Part shown: in pieces, positions 50,491 through 58,973 of the stretch
How positions within the stretch are numbered: the stretch's first letter is position 1
Layout of the letters: each line of letters opens with the position of its first letter
From: Candidatus Poribacteria bacterium
GTDB lineage: Bacteria > Poribacteria > WGA-4E > WGA-3G
Assembly: GCA_009843785.1 (NCBI GenBank)
Contig: VYCT01000135.1
Span: forward strand, 1-59,321
DNA: 59,321 nt
Reading direction: 5' to 3'
The notes under the pieces: model-generated
Database searches by the model: none
Told to the model about the DNA's origin: nothing
What the model saw: the letters and a program-made list of their open reading frames with translations, nothing else
Position numbers and translations under genes: made by a program

Positions 50491-53400
50491 CTACCACAAA
50501 ACCGAATCAATCTCACCCATAACCGCAAGCGTCTCCGCAACAGCCACCAAAATCGCACGATACCGCCGCACATCCGTATGACTTAACACCTCGCCGCGCC
50601 GATCCTTCAACCACTTCTCACACACCTGATACGCCCCAATCTCATATTCCCACACCTCAACGGACACATCCGTGAAATACTGGGTCGGATTAATCCAAAC
50701 CCGTCCCTCCAAATAGCGCGCTTTTTCGACAATACCGTCCCCCTCACCCTCAAACCGATGCACCGCCGGAACCCCTCTTCCTGTAGGAGCGACTTGTAGT
50801 CGCGATCCATCTTTCAACAGATGCCAATCCATCAACCGCTGCCCCAACGCCGAGAGTGTACGGAATTGCGCAATATCTTGTGGTAACGGGATGCGTGGAA
50901 AATCGTATTTTAGGAACTCATAATACCGCTCACGATAGGTCGGACTATACAAGATTGCATAGATATAGGCGAGGATCGCCTCTGGTGAGACACCTTCGGG
51001 TAGGTTAAAGGGTTCGGTTTGCGGGAGTTCCAACGCTTCTGAGAGCGCGGTGAGAAAGGCAGGTTTAAGATTGAGCGACCGTTCTGTTGAGAGTCCCAAT
51101 TCTTCAGAATTCGGATACAAGTAGAGCGGAAACACATGTGCAGTGGGTTCACCTCTATTTGAAATATAACTTTTTTCACTGATTTGATTAGTTACCAAAG
51201 CATGTTGCCATATCGGACTCTTGATACCACGATGAACACAAAGGGCGAGATTTTCCTTCCGCATGTGACGCATGATTTCAGGGCGCGGTCGTCCATGGAA
51301 TCCAGATGACTGACCTGTGTAATATGTCCACCGTGGATCAAATGGACGATAATGAATAGACTGGACGTGCTGCTCAACATCCGGATGATTACGGATATCT
51401 GCTTGGGCGCGGTGAATTTTCCAATCTTGGCTATCCTTTGGTAATTGATATTTCCCCCGAGCTTCATCTACAGAAAGGGAAATGAAATCGGTTACGGTCT
51501 CGCGCAGTTTTTCCTCTGTCCAATGCAGTGTGAATTTATCCCGTCCGGTAACAATGCCAACCGAGTCTACCTTAAAGATATCGGTAATTATCCAGCCTGC
51601 TTCATACTCTGATCTCTGTTCGATTGCCTGTGGCACAAAAAGATAATAGGGTGATGTCGGTTGTAGTTCACTCCATTCTGTAGTTTGAACATCTGTTTCT
51701 GAAAGAGTACTATATTTTTCCGCACGTGGTCCCCACATAGCAGCGTAATAGACTTTTGCTGGAATAGAATTGTCGCGTTGCTTGACACATAGCAAGATGG
51801 AAACTCCTTGTATGATGTCAAAGACATTTTCGTCATTTTCCGCTTCAGGAACAACCTCCGTTACTCTGCTGCTACCGTGTAAATTGAGCAGGTAGATAGT
51901 GTTAAAACTATCAAGCAAACTTTGCCGCATGCCACGAAAAGTAGGTCCGTCAAGGAAACTATTATTGACAATATAACCGATAACACCTTCTCCATTTTTA
52001 TCAATGCGCCACTGTGCCCACCGAATAAATTTCACATAATCTGATTGCAGCACTTTTGAGTTTTTATCACCAAGTGGTTCTCCATCTACCTGCCTGTAAT
52101 CCTCAATGAGTTCACCGATGAAAGTTAATTTTCTACCCTCGCGGCTTGGATTGGCAGAATCCTGTGGATAAGGCGGATTACCAAGGATAACAAGCAGCGG
52201 TTCGTCCCGTTTTACTGACAATGCTGCATTCGCCTCGTCGGAGATAAATCCCGCAAAGGGGATAGAAGGCTGCATTTCGTCCGGTTGTTCCAAAGTATTC
52301 GTCAGATAGATACCGAGGCGTTCATCAGCACGCCACCCTTGCGCTTGTAGGAACAGACTCAACTTCAGATGCGCGATCGTATACGGCGCGACGAGCAGTT
52401 CAAACCCGAAAATCCGCCTGACCAGCTGCGCGTTGACATACTGCATCCACTCCGCCGCGCCGTAGGTCTCGGCTACATATTCTCGGACGTGATCCAGCAC
52501 TGACAACAAAAAACCACCCGTCCCTGTCGCAGGGTCAAGAATAAGTGTATCGTCATCGGCGAGACCGTCCGGTCTGTTCAACGCTGTTTTCAGGAGACTA
52601 TCCACCGACCTAACGATATAAGAGATAACCTGTGGCGGTGTATAATAAACACCGCGATCGACGCGTCGCTGCGGATCGTATTCCGCGAGGAAAGTCTCGT
52701 AGAAATGGATCACCGGATCTTCAAGATGATTTCTCGCAGCAAACGCCGTGCGGAGCATCTCTGTCGGGACGTTGCGGAGAAGCACTGCGATGTCGTCCAG
52801 AATATAAGTGACGTTCGTCTCCAGTGTCGGGGAGGCGACGTGATGAAAGAGTTGGACGAGAAACGGATTTGAGCGTGGAAGTGCATCGGTGGCAGTGTGT
52901 CGTGAGAAGTGGGTCGCGTTTGGGAGCGTGCAGCGTGCGGCGAACAACCCGTAAGCGAGGGTTTGGGCGTACATATCCGCAAAATCGTCCGGAGTGAGCG
53001 TAGAGATGAGCAACTCCTTGAACGCCGAGAACATCCCATAAATCTCGCTATTTTCATCGGTGAGCGTCGTCGCAATCTGCGTCTGGAGTTCCCGTGTCCG
53101 TCTGGCGAGGTATCTTGCGAGCACCTCTGGCGAGGTGATTTCGACCTGTCCAGCGTCCAGAAACCGCTCCAGTAGCCGCTTTAAATTTTCAGGCGAATCC
53201 TCAATGTTTGCTGTTGCGCGCGATATCCCGTCCGTATACAACCGAAAATCGACGAAATTGGTAAGAACAAAGTTATCAAGGTTTTCGATGAAGCGAGCGT
53301 TCTGTGCTTTCGCGTGCCCAGTGAGATTGTCAAGGTCTCTACCGTAGGCTTCCGCTTCAATATAACCGATAGGCAGTACCCCATCCATTGCAATAAAATC

Positions 53401-53592
53401 GGGTCTCCCGATCTGCTCCAGTTGTCTCGGTTCTTGTGTTAATTGGACGGTATCTCTGCCCAGGTCAACGCATAGTTCTTCAAGGAAGGCTTGGAGGTGT
53501 GGGTATAGCGAGAGTTCTGGGGTCGCCTCGGTGCTGGTTTGTGTGCGGTGGATGTTTTGTAGATAACGGTCGCAGTGTGTTTGGAAGTTCAT
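50491..53592 (-). CDS. Type ISP/IIG-like restriction-modification enzyme (N-terminal nuclease domain plus N6-adenine methylase)
   Basis: A 1033-aa single-chain enzyme. The N-terminus (about 40-125) resembles the PD-(D/E)XK domain of type ISP enzymes: GRPDFIAMDG, then GYIEAEAYGRDLDNL, in which Glu stands where the catalytic Lys of E-x-K is expected. The central methylase has motif I LDPATGTGGFLLSVL and motif IV ILGNPPYPQDS. A long C-terminal target-recognition region follows. No separate helicase is seen, so type IIG or a shortened ISP are both possible. A GTAGGAGCGACTTGTAGTCGCGA repeat is embedded in frame near 50.79 kb (LQVAPTGRGV). ATG 53592 is preferred over TTG 53607, which overlaps the previous gene. 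Confidence 0.85.
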   Translation of the reverse strand: MNFQTHCDRYLQNIHRTQTSTEATPELSLYPHLQAFLEELCVDLGRDTVQLTQEPRQLEQIGRPDFIAMDGVLPIGYIEAEAYGRDLDNLTGHAKAQNARFIENLDNFVLTNFVDFRLYTDGISRATANIEDSPENLKRLLERFLDAGQVEITSPEVLARYLARRTRELQTQIATTLTDENSEIYGMFSAFKELLISTLTPDDFADMYAQTLAYGLFAARCTLPNATHFSRHTATDALPRSNPFLVQLFHHVASPTLETNVTYILDDIAVLLRNVPTEMLRTAFAARNHLEDPVIHFYETFLAEYDPQRRVDRGVYYTPPQVISYIVRSVDSLLKTALNRPDGLADDDTLILDPATGTGGFLLSVLDHVREYVAETYGAAEWMQYVNAQLVRRIFGFELLVAPYTIAHLKLSLFLQAQGWRADERLGIYLTNTLEQPDEMQPSIPFAGFISDEANAALSVKRDEPLLVILGNPPYPQDSANPSREGRKLTFIGELIEDYRQVDGEPLGDKNSKVLQSDYVKFIRWAQWRIDKNGEGVIGYIVNNSFLDGPTFRGMRQSLLDSFNTIYLLNLHGSSRVTEVVPEAENDENVFDIIQGVSILLCVKQRDNSIPAKVYYAAMWGPRAEKYSTLSETDVQTTEWSELQPTSPYYLFVPQAIEQRSEYEAGWIITDIFKVDSVGIVTGRDKFTLHWTEEKLRETVTDFISLSVDEARGKYQLPKDSQDWKIHRAQADIRNHPDVEQHVQSIHYRPFDPRWTYYTGQSSGFHGRPRPEIMRHMRKENLALCVHRGIKSPIWQHALVTNQISEKSYISNRGEPTAHVFPLYLYPNSEELGLSTERSLNLKPAFLTALSEALELPQTEPFNLPEGVSPEAILAYIYAILYSPTYRERYYEFLKYDFPRIPLPQDIAQFRTLSALGQRLMDWHLLKDGSRLQVAPTGRGVPAVHRFEGEGDGIVEKARYLEGRVWINPTQYFTDVSVEVWEYEIGAYQVCEKWLKDRRGEVLSHTDVRRYRAILVAVAETLAVMGEIDSVLW
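50779..50807. repeat. Hairpin repeat embedded in the restriction-modification gene
   Basis: TCCTGTAGGAGCGACT-TGT-AGTCGCGATCC contains the perfect stem GCGACT/AGTCGC. It encodes part of the segment DGSRLQVAPTGRG without breaking the frame, and is related to the intergenic hairpin at 45.86 kb. Confidence 0.6.
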
Positions 53593-53597
53593 ATTTA

Positions 53598-54443
53598 TTA
53601 GAGCCAATACGGAAATCCAGCAGACTCCTGAGACGCAGGCGGTCGGAGCAATTCAAATTTTCCATTCATTGATTTACGGGTTAAGACGATAATCCCACCA
53701 TCGGCGTATGTGCCTTTTGTGACATGATGGGACTCAAATAGCAAAACGTCCTCGATACCGTCATTGTTAAAGTCAGCCCGCACCATCTCCTTTAACATTT
53801 GCCCCATACCGAACCCCTCAACATTCAAAACATTTTGACTTTTTTCGGTAACGACGAGTTCTTGATTATCAATCTTTTGCTGGTATGTCGTCTCTAAATC
53901 TCTGTCGGCATCCCAACTCGATTTCGATGCCAGATTTTCGCGAAACATCTCGAAAGGGAGCAATTCTAAGTTGAGGACCCCCACTTTGGCATCTGAGATA
54001 AAACTTTTTGTGGGCGCACTCGCCTTCTCAAGCGCGTTGAGCAATCCACAGGGATGCTTGAAAAAAAATGACATCTTGTGGTCAAAATTACTACTCGGGT
54101 AGTAGTCACGCTGAAGTGCTGAATCATATTCTCTACAGGTTCGCACATGAACCTTGTCGTCCCTCGTTTTCGTGAGCGTTACGCCGTCAAGATGATCATT
54201 CTCACCCAGATGGATGGGCAGGTCCCGAAGGGTGTCAATCTCATCTTTAGCAATGGATTCCACTATCGTACCATCTGCAAACCGTATACTTTCAATAAGT
54301 TGAAAAGTAACATTAGGCTCCTGCTGCGTTTTATTCGGTTTCTGCTGATCTGCTGCCAAAGACTGCTGGACATGGACATTTTGAGTGCTTAAGATAAATG
54401 CCAGTAAACAGACAATGCTGCCAAAAAACTTGAAAACTGTCAT
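53598..54443 (-). CDS. Hypothetical exported protein with FG-GAP-like segment
   Basis: A 281-aa protein of unknown function. A signal peptide is clear (FKFFGSIVCLLAFILST, cleavage probably near AADQQ), so it is periplasmic or secreted. Near residue 230 ADFNNDGIEDVLLFES looks like a calcium-binding FG-GAP/VCBS strand. The start is ATG 54443. It ends 5 nt before the restriction-modification start codon, so the two are probably co-transcribed, an unusual pairing for a restriction enzyme. Confidence 0.7.
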   Translation of the reverse strand: MTVFKFFGSIVCLLAFILSTQNVHVQQSLAADQQKPNKTQQEPNVTFQLIESIRFADGTIVESIAKDEIDTLRDLPIHLGENDHLDGVTLTKTRDDKVHVRTCREYDSALQRDYYPSSNFDHKMSFFFKHPCGLLNALEKASAPTKSFISDAKVGVLNLELLPFEMFRENLASKSSWDADRDLETTYQQKIDNQELVVTEKSQNVLNVEGFGMGQMLKEMVRADFNNDGIEDVLLFESHHVTKGTYADGGIIVLTRKSMNGKFELLRPPASQESAGFPYWL

Positions 54444-54702
54444 TAAAATCTCCTTTCTAAAGGCAGGTCGTTTTGGAAGTCTCGCACAACTGCATTATAT
54501 CCTAATTTACCTCTCAGATGCAAGATTTTTTGAAACCTGCACAGGGCTATTTAGTTTTCAGTTTTGATTTTGGTTTCGTTTACTGATAGTAAGGTTTTTT
54601 CCACAATATCGCGAGCACAGTTCGTTCCTACAGAGGAAAGTATATCCATATATGAAGTAAATTTTTAAAACTGAATCGCTCTGCTGATGCCTATAAAACC
54701 GC

Positions 54703-54731
54703 TTGACAATCAAAGCCTCAGATGGTATCCT
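54703..54731 (+). promoter_or_regulatory. Sigma70-type promoter of AAA copy 3
   Basis: TTGACA (54703-54708), 17-nt spacer, TATCCT (54726-54731), about 50 nt before ATG 54782. Transcription would begin after the track start at 54722, which confirms the shorter protein. The rest of the 338-bp divergent gap (54444-54781) is AT-rich with a small AGTTTTCAGTTTTGA heptad remnant and no gene. Confidence 0.7.
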
Positions 54732-54781
54732 TATCTATAAATGGTATCATAAGAATCTTAGCACTCCGGTTTGGAGAAAAG

Positions 54782-56386
54782 ATGAGACGCTTCGGAACGC
54801 AAGGTCCCGTTCATCCAGAGAAAAACTATGTCGTCAGCCGCGCGACTGAACTTGCCGATTTCGTCATGCGTGTCAAAGAGGGGCGTTACATCGTTATCTT
54901 CGCACCGCGGCAGACCGGCAAGACGACTTTCTTCCAACGCGCCTTAGACGTATTTGCAGACGAAGAGCCTGCGTACTTTCCAATCCCGTTGAATTTTGAG
55001 GAATATGAAGGCTGCACGCCATCGGTTTTTTACAGTTATCTCTACGGGGATATCCTTGAGGAGATAGAAAATATTTTTGCGCGGCGCGGAGAGGTACTTT
55101 CTGAAGCATTGACAGAATTTTTGGAGAATGCAGAGATAACCGACCATCTCTCGATGGGAAGATTCTTTAGAAACTTTTCCAAGTTTTTGGGTGATCGGCG
55201 CGTCATCCTTATCATAGACGAGTTTGATGGCATCCCGAAGGAAGCCGTGAGAGGCTTTCTACATTCACTGCGTCGTATCTACGTCTCAAATCCTATCTCT
55301 CGCTGTCCACACAGTGTCGGCATTGTTGGAGTCAAAAGTATTACGCAGCTGAACTACGACAGGTCGATCTCCCCGTTCAATATCCAAGATGAGTTCAACT
55401 TACCAAACTTCACACTTGAACAGGTACAAGAACTCCTTGGACAATATGTGGAAGAAGTTGGTCAACAGTTTGCACCAGAGGTGATTGAATCGATTCATAA
55501 GCAGACCGCCGGACAACCTGTTCTTGTCAACCGATTCGCGCAGATTCTCACGGAGGAGTTAGATATTCCGAAGACCGAACCGATTACAATGGCACACTTT
55601 TCAACGGCACATACGCAACTCCTCCGTGGACGGAATACCAACATTGAACACCTGACAACCAATATCCGCAGGAATCCACGCTTTGAAAGCGTTCTGATGC
55701 GGATTATGGCGCGTGATGAAGGCGTAGACTTCAATCTCGACGATGACATTATCAGTGAACTTGCCACTTATGGCGTTATTAAAGAAGGGACTGATGGTAT
55801 GTGTGAGATTCTCAATCCGATTTATCTCTACCGGATTATGAGGACGTTCAAGCCACTCATAAACGGGTTAGAGCAAGAATACTTCTCAGAGGATACCAGC
55901 GAAGAACTTCATGAGTATCTCACATCTACGGGGCAGATTGAGATGGAGGCGTTACTGGATAACTTTCGAGATTTCATAGCACGAGCAGGTTTCAGAATTT
56001 TGCAGGTGCCCGATACGCCACAAGAATCGGTAGCACGACACCTCCTACTCGCCTATCTTGACGAGTTTGTTAGACGTATCGGGGGTGTTATGCATATAGA
56101 AGTCCAAACCGGTCGTGGCAGGATGGACATCCTCATCACGCACAATCAGCGAAAATACATTATCGAGACAAAAATTTGGCGAGGCGATAGTCGCTACCAA
56201 GCAGGCAAAAAGCAGTTAGCAGCATACCTAAAGTTGGAAGGCACAACGCAAGGATACTATATAGTATTTGACCATCGTCAAGAGCCAGAGGCACGTGTAG
56301 AGACGGAGACCATCGACGATGTAACTGTTCGGAGTTATGTGATTCCTGTTGTGCAAGAACGACCTTCAGATGTTGATTTGTCTTGA
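54782..56386 (+). CDS. AAA-like ATPase fused to PD-(D/E)XK nuclease-like domain, copy 3
   Basis: A 534-aa paralogue with Walker A FAPRQTGKTTFF, Walker B VILIIDEFDGIP and the nuclease-like core GRMDILITHNQRKYIIETKIW. ATG 54782 has GGAG 7 nt upstream, a good promoter is in place, and both paralogues begin at the same residue. The gene is a mosaic: about 55.62-56.18 kb is nearly identical to copy 1 at nucleotide level, while about 56.20-56.30 kb is nearly identical to copy 2 instead. It closes the defence-type island and converges with the heparinase gene, with a single base between the stop codons. Confidence 0.85.
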   Translation: MRRFGTQGPVHPEKNYVVSRATELADFVMRVKEGRYIVIFAPRQTGKTTFFQRALDVFADEEPAYFPIPLNFEEYEGCTPSVFYSYLYGDILEEIENIFARRGEVLSEALTEFLENAEITDHLSMGRFFRNFSKFLGDRRVILIIDEFDGIPKEAVRGFLHSLRRIYVSNPISRCPHSVGIVGVKSITQLNYDRSISPFNIQDEFNLPNFTLEQVQELLGQYVEEVGQQFAPEVIESIHKQTAGQPVLVNRFAQILTEELDIPKTEPITMAHFSTAHTQLLRGRNTNIEHLTTNIRRNPRFESVLMRIMARDEGVDFNLDDDIISELATYGVIKEGTDGMCEILNPIYLYRIMRTFKPLINGLEQEYFSEDTSEELHEYLTSTGQIEMEALLDNFRDFIARAGFRILQVPDTPQESVARHLLLAYLDEFVRRIGGVMHIEVQTGRGRMDILITHNQRKYIIETKIWRGDSRYQAGKKQLAAYLKLEGTTQGYYIVFDHRQEPEARVETETIDDVTVRSYVIPVVQERPSDVDLS

Positions 56387-56387
56387 T

Positions 56388-58475
56388 CTACATCTGCATA
56401 TAACTTTCGCGCGGTTCATCTAAATCCGCAAGGACTTTCGTACCCACCTTCAGAAACCGTCCGTTCAGCATAATGAATGGAACACCGCCAGATGCGTCTC
56501 TCCGTAAGAACAGATATTCCCCGACAAACCGAATATCTTCAGTAGACATCTCCGCCAAACCGTCGTCAGAGATTAAAAACGTGTCTGTCGTGTTCGGCAA
56601 CGCAAGCGTGAAACCTGTCCCCAAAACATCAGCATCCGTGCGAACTTCAATATCCGAAATAATAGGGTGTGTTTTGACCCCAGGTCTCATCGGAAAAAGG
56701 AGCGTGTTCGGGGCTGCTGGCGGTTCGCTGTTACGCCGATAGATAACCCTGTCTTCCGCTAAAGTTACCGTGAGGTTTGTCGTATCGGTTACACCGATAA
56801 AGAGGTTACTACGGCGTGCGTCTTCAGTCCAAGTATATCCAGTATCAGCGGCAATGTGAGTATTTGTCGCATTACCGAGATGGAAAGTCTGTTCAAGGGT
56901 CTGCGTTTCCGCACCTAACACGAGGTCGTGGAAAATAAAGTATTCGCCTTTAAGGTAGAAGATGCTGCGTTTGTGGTGCGCAGCTGCAGCTTGACACCAT
57001 TTTTCGACGAAATCAAAAGCAGATGTTGTTATCCATTGTGTATCAAGCACATCAGAGACCGTTAGTGTCGGATCAACCAAACGGACTGTGCCTGTCGTCA
57101 GTTGTCGTCCGTGGGCATAGAGTGCCAGACTTGATATATCGGCGTTTTTAGAGTGTCTCTTTGGCTGTGCGTCAAAGAACAGGTATTGTCCGTCCGGCTG
57201 CCAGTTATCTCTCATGACGTAACAACCTGTCTCAGGCAGCGCGTGCGATGTAGTGTCGGGACACTTGAAGCTGCTATCAGCGATGGCGCAGAGTTCGACG
57301 GCATCGAAGTTGGGCGCAGGGCGCGGACCGAGGGGTGGGAACGAACAATCGGGTTGGCTCAAATGGATGCATGTCGCTAATAGTTTTTCAAGCAATATCC
57401 GTAATTCTTGCGTTTGCTCGTCAGACGGAAAACGGAGAAATCTCGCGAAATCCGCGATTGCCTCAGCTTGCGCACGGAGCGTCCGGTCTTTATGAAACCC
57501 GTCAGCATGGAAGAATGCGTCAATTATCCACTGATAACGCTGCAGTACCAACTTATGGAGTTGTTCATTTCCCCGGAATTCGGGGAACAGGTGCGCTGCG
57601 ATACCGATTTCCGTAGTTGCTGTGATAGCCGGGGTCGGATGGATAGACAACCGAAGCAGACACTCAAGATAGGTTTTGGCTGTGGTGTAGGTGTCAGAGC
57701 GTTCTAATAGGGGGGCATCGTCTCCTACAAAGTCTTTTAGGAACTGCTGACGGAAGGCGGTATAAGCGGTTTTCGCGGTGGGTATATCGTCTCTGAGGAC
57801 CGCAGCCTTCACGGTTTCCATTCCCGGAAAATCCAAGTTGAGTGCCTCAAAAAAACCGCTATCGCTGAGGGGCAGGTCGAAACGGTTTTGCGGTGTGAAA
57901 TTCGGCTTGAGCACGGTGTTATAAGTGTCAATCGCAGATGCCAGAATCGGGAGGTTTCGTTCGTTTGCAAGCGAGAAGGCGATGTCAATCGGTAGGGTAA
58001 GATGCGAATCCGTCGGTGCGAGTGCAACCTCGGCAAGCACTGCGGAGATCCTCCCAAACCCAGCGAGTCGCCAGAGTTCGGATTGCGGAAGCGACGCACA
58101 GACGCTACCCACCAATGCCAATGCGCTCCCGGCTTCAAGTCTCGGACGCGGTTCACCATCGGGATAGGCGTAGAGATAAACGGCATGTTCTAACAGGATA
58201 CGCGCGAGTTCTCGGTATCCGAACTCGGTCAGCGGTTCGTGCGCAGCGGCTGCGATACCCTCAATGACACGCGCCGCAACGGATTCCAACCGCCATGCCG
58301 GATGTTGTGGCGTAAATTCAACCGGTGTCGGGTTCGCTTCCGAGAAGGTCAGCAGCTCCTCAAAATCCGCTATCGGTTCAAGTTGCGCGATGAGCGGTAT
58401 CTCCTGCTTCGCGAGTGCTTCTGCCAGTAATTGGATATGTTCAGTTTGGAGCGTCGTCCATTTTTCCAACAGCAT
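56388..58475 (-). CDS. Heparinase II/III-like polysaccharide lyase family protein
   Basis: A 695-aa protein. The N-terminal half is an alpha/alpha toroid (helical repeats, about 50-370). The C-terminal half begins with CYVMRDNWQPDGQYLFFDAQPKRHSKNADISSLALYAHGRQL, the heparinase II/III beta-sheet domain entry in which His and Asp are usual, and continues with beta strands. Relatives cleave uronic-acid polysaccharides such as heparin or alginate. No signal peptide is visible, which is unusual for a lyase of extracellular glycans. The start is ATG 58475. It is the only gene in its unit. Confidence 0.82.
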   Translation of the reverse strand: MLLEKWTTLQTEHIQLLAEALAKQEIPLIAQLEPIADFEELLTFSEANPTPVEFTPQHPAWRLESVAARVIEGIAAAAHEPLTEFGYRELARILLEHAVYLYAYPDGEPRPRLEAGSALALVGSVCASLPQSELWRLAGFGRISAVLAEVALAPTDSHLTLPIDIAFSLANERNLPILASAIDTYNTVLKPNFTPQNRFDLPLSDSGFFEALNLDFPGMETVKAAVLRDDIPTAKTAYTAFRQQFLKDFVGDDAPLLERSDTYTTAKTYLECLLRLSIHPTPAITATTEIGIAAHLFPEFRGNEQLHKLVLQRYQWIIDAFFHADGFHKDRTLRAQAEAIADFARFLRFPSDEQTQELRILLEKLLATCIHLSQPDCSFPPLGPRPAPNFDAVELCAIADSSFKCPDTTSHALPETGCYVMRDNWQPDGQYLFFDAQPKRHSKNADISSLALYAHGRQLTTGTVRLVDPTLTVSDVLDTQWITTSAFDFVEKWCQAAAAHHKRSIFYLKGEYFIFHDLVLGAETQTLEQTFHLGNATNTHIAADTGYTWTEDARRSNLFIGVTDTTNLTVTLAEDRVIYRRNSEPPAAPNTLLFPMRPGVKTHPIISDIEVRTDADVLGTGFTLALPNTTDTFLISDDGLAEMSTEDIRFVGEYLFLRRDASGGVPFIMLNGRFLKVGTKVLADLDEPRESYMQM

Positions 58476-58572
58476 GTTGTGCCTTTATGTTTCAATTTGA
58501 TGGGCGATTTCCAACATGATAGCAGTGTTAGGTGTAATTTGTCAACTGCCCCACAAGTATAGGCGTGTTGTT

Positions 58573-58603
58573 AAAAAAGAGCGGGGGTGGTGAAACCACC
58601 CCC
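58573..58603 (-). terminator. Intrinsic terminator of the STAS gene
   Basis: On the minus strand GGGGGTGGT-TTC-ACCACCCCC, a perfect 9-bp stem with a 3-nt loop, is followed after CGCTC by TTTTTT. It lies 30 nt after the STAS stop and upstream of the heparinase gene, isolating the two. Confidence 0.85.
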
Positions 58604-58631
58604 TGTTTGATGTTGTATAGAATTTTGGGTT

Positions 58632-58973
58632 TTAGACGGATAGTGCGGAAACCGCAGCAGCCTCGCTATCGTAATGTTCAAAGACCCGAACAAGTCGGCT
58701 GAGAACAACCAGATTTTTGATCTGTTTACTGACGTTGATGACCGCGATACGCCCTTTCTTTCGGGCTGTTACGGCACGGACTCCCATGAGTGCCCCAAGT
58801 CCTGAACTGTCGATTTTATTCACGTTCTCGAAATTGATAAGGATACGCGGTGTATCGGCTACTTCTAACTCCGGCGAGAGGGCTGCCCGTAATTCGGATA
58901 CGGCGGGTCCGATTATTTTTCCGTTGGGTTCCAAAATCGTGATGCCATTTTGCTGACGAATTTTAGTAAGCAT
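58632..58973 (-). CDS. STAS-domain protein (anti-sigma factor antagonist type)
   Basis: A 113-aa single STAS domain. LINFENVNKIDSSGLGALMG holds the conserved Ser that kinases of the RsbW/SpoIIAB type phosphorylate, so it may be a partner-switching regulator. No kinase, phosphatase or sigma factor lies in the window. ATG 58973 has AAAGGAG 7 nt upstream, and a strong terminator follows. Confidence 0.88.
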   Translation of the reverse strand: MLTKIRQQNGITILEPNGKIIGPAVSELRAALSPELEVADTPRILINFENVNKIDSSGLGALMGVRAVTARKKGRIAVINVSKQIKNLVVLSRLVRVFEHYDSEAAAVSALSV

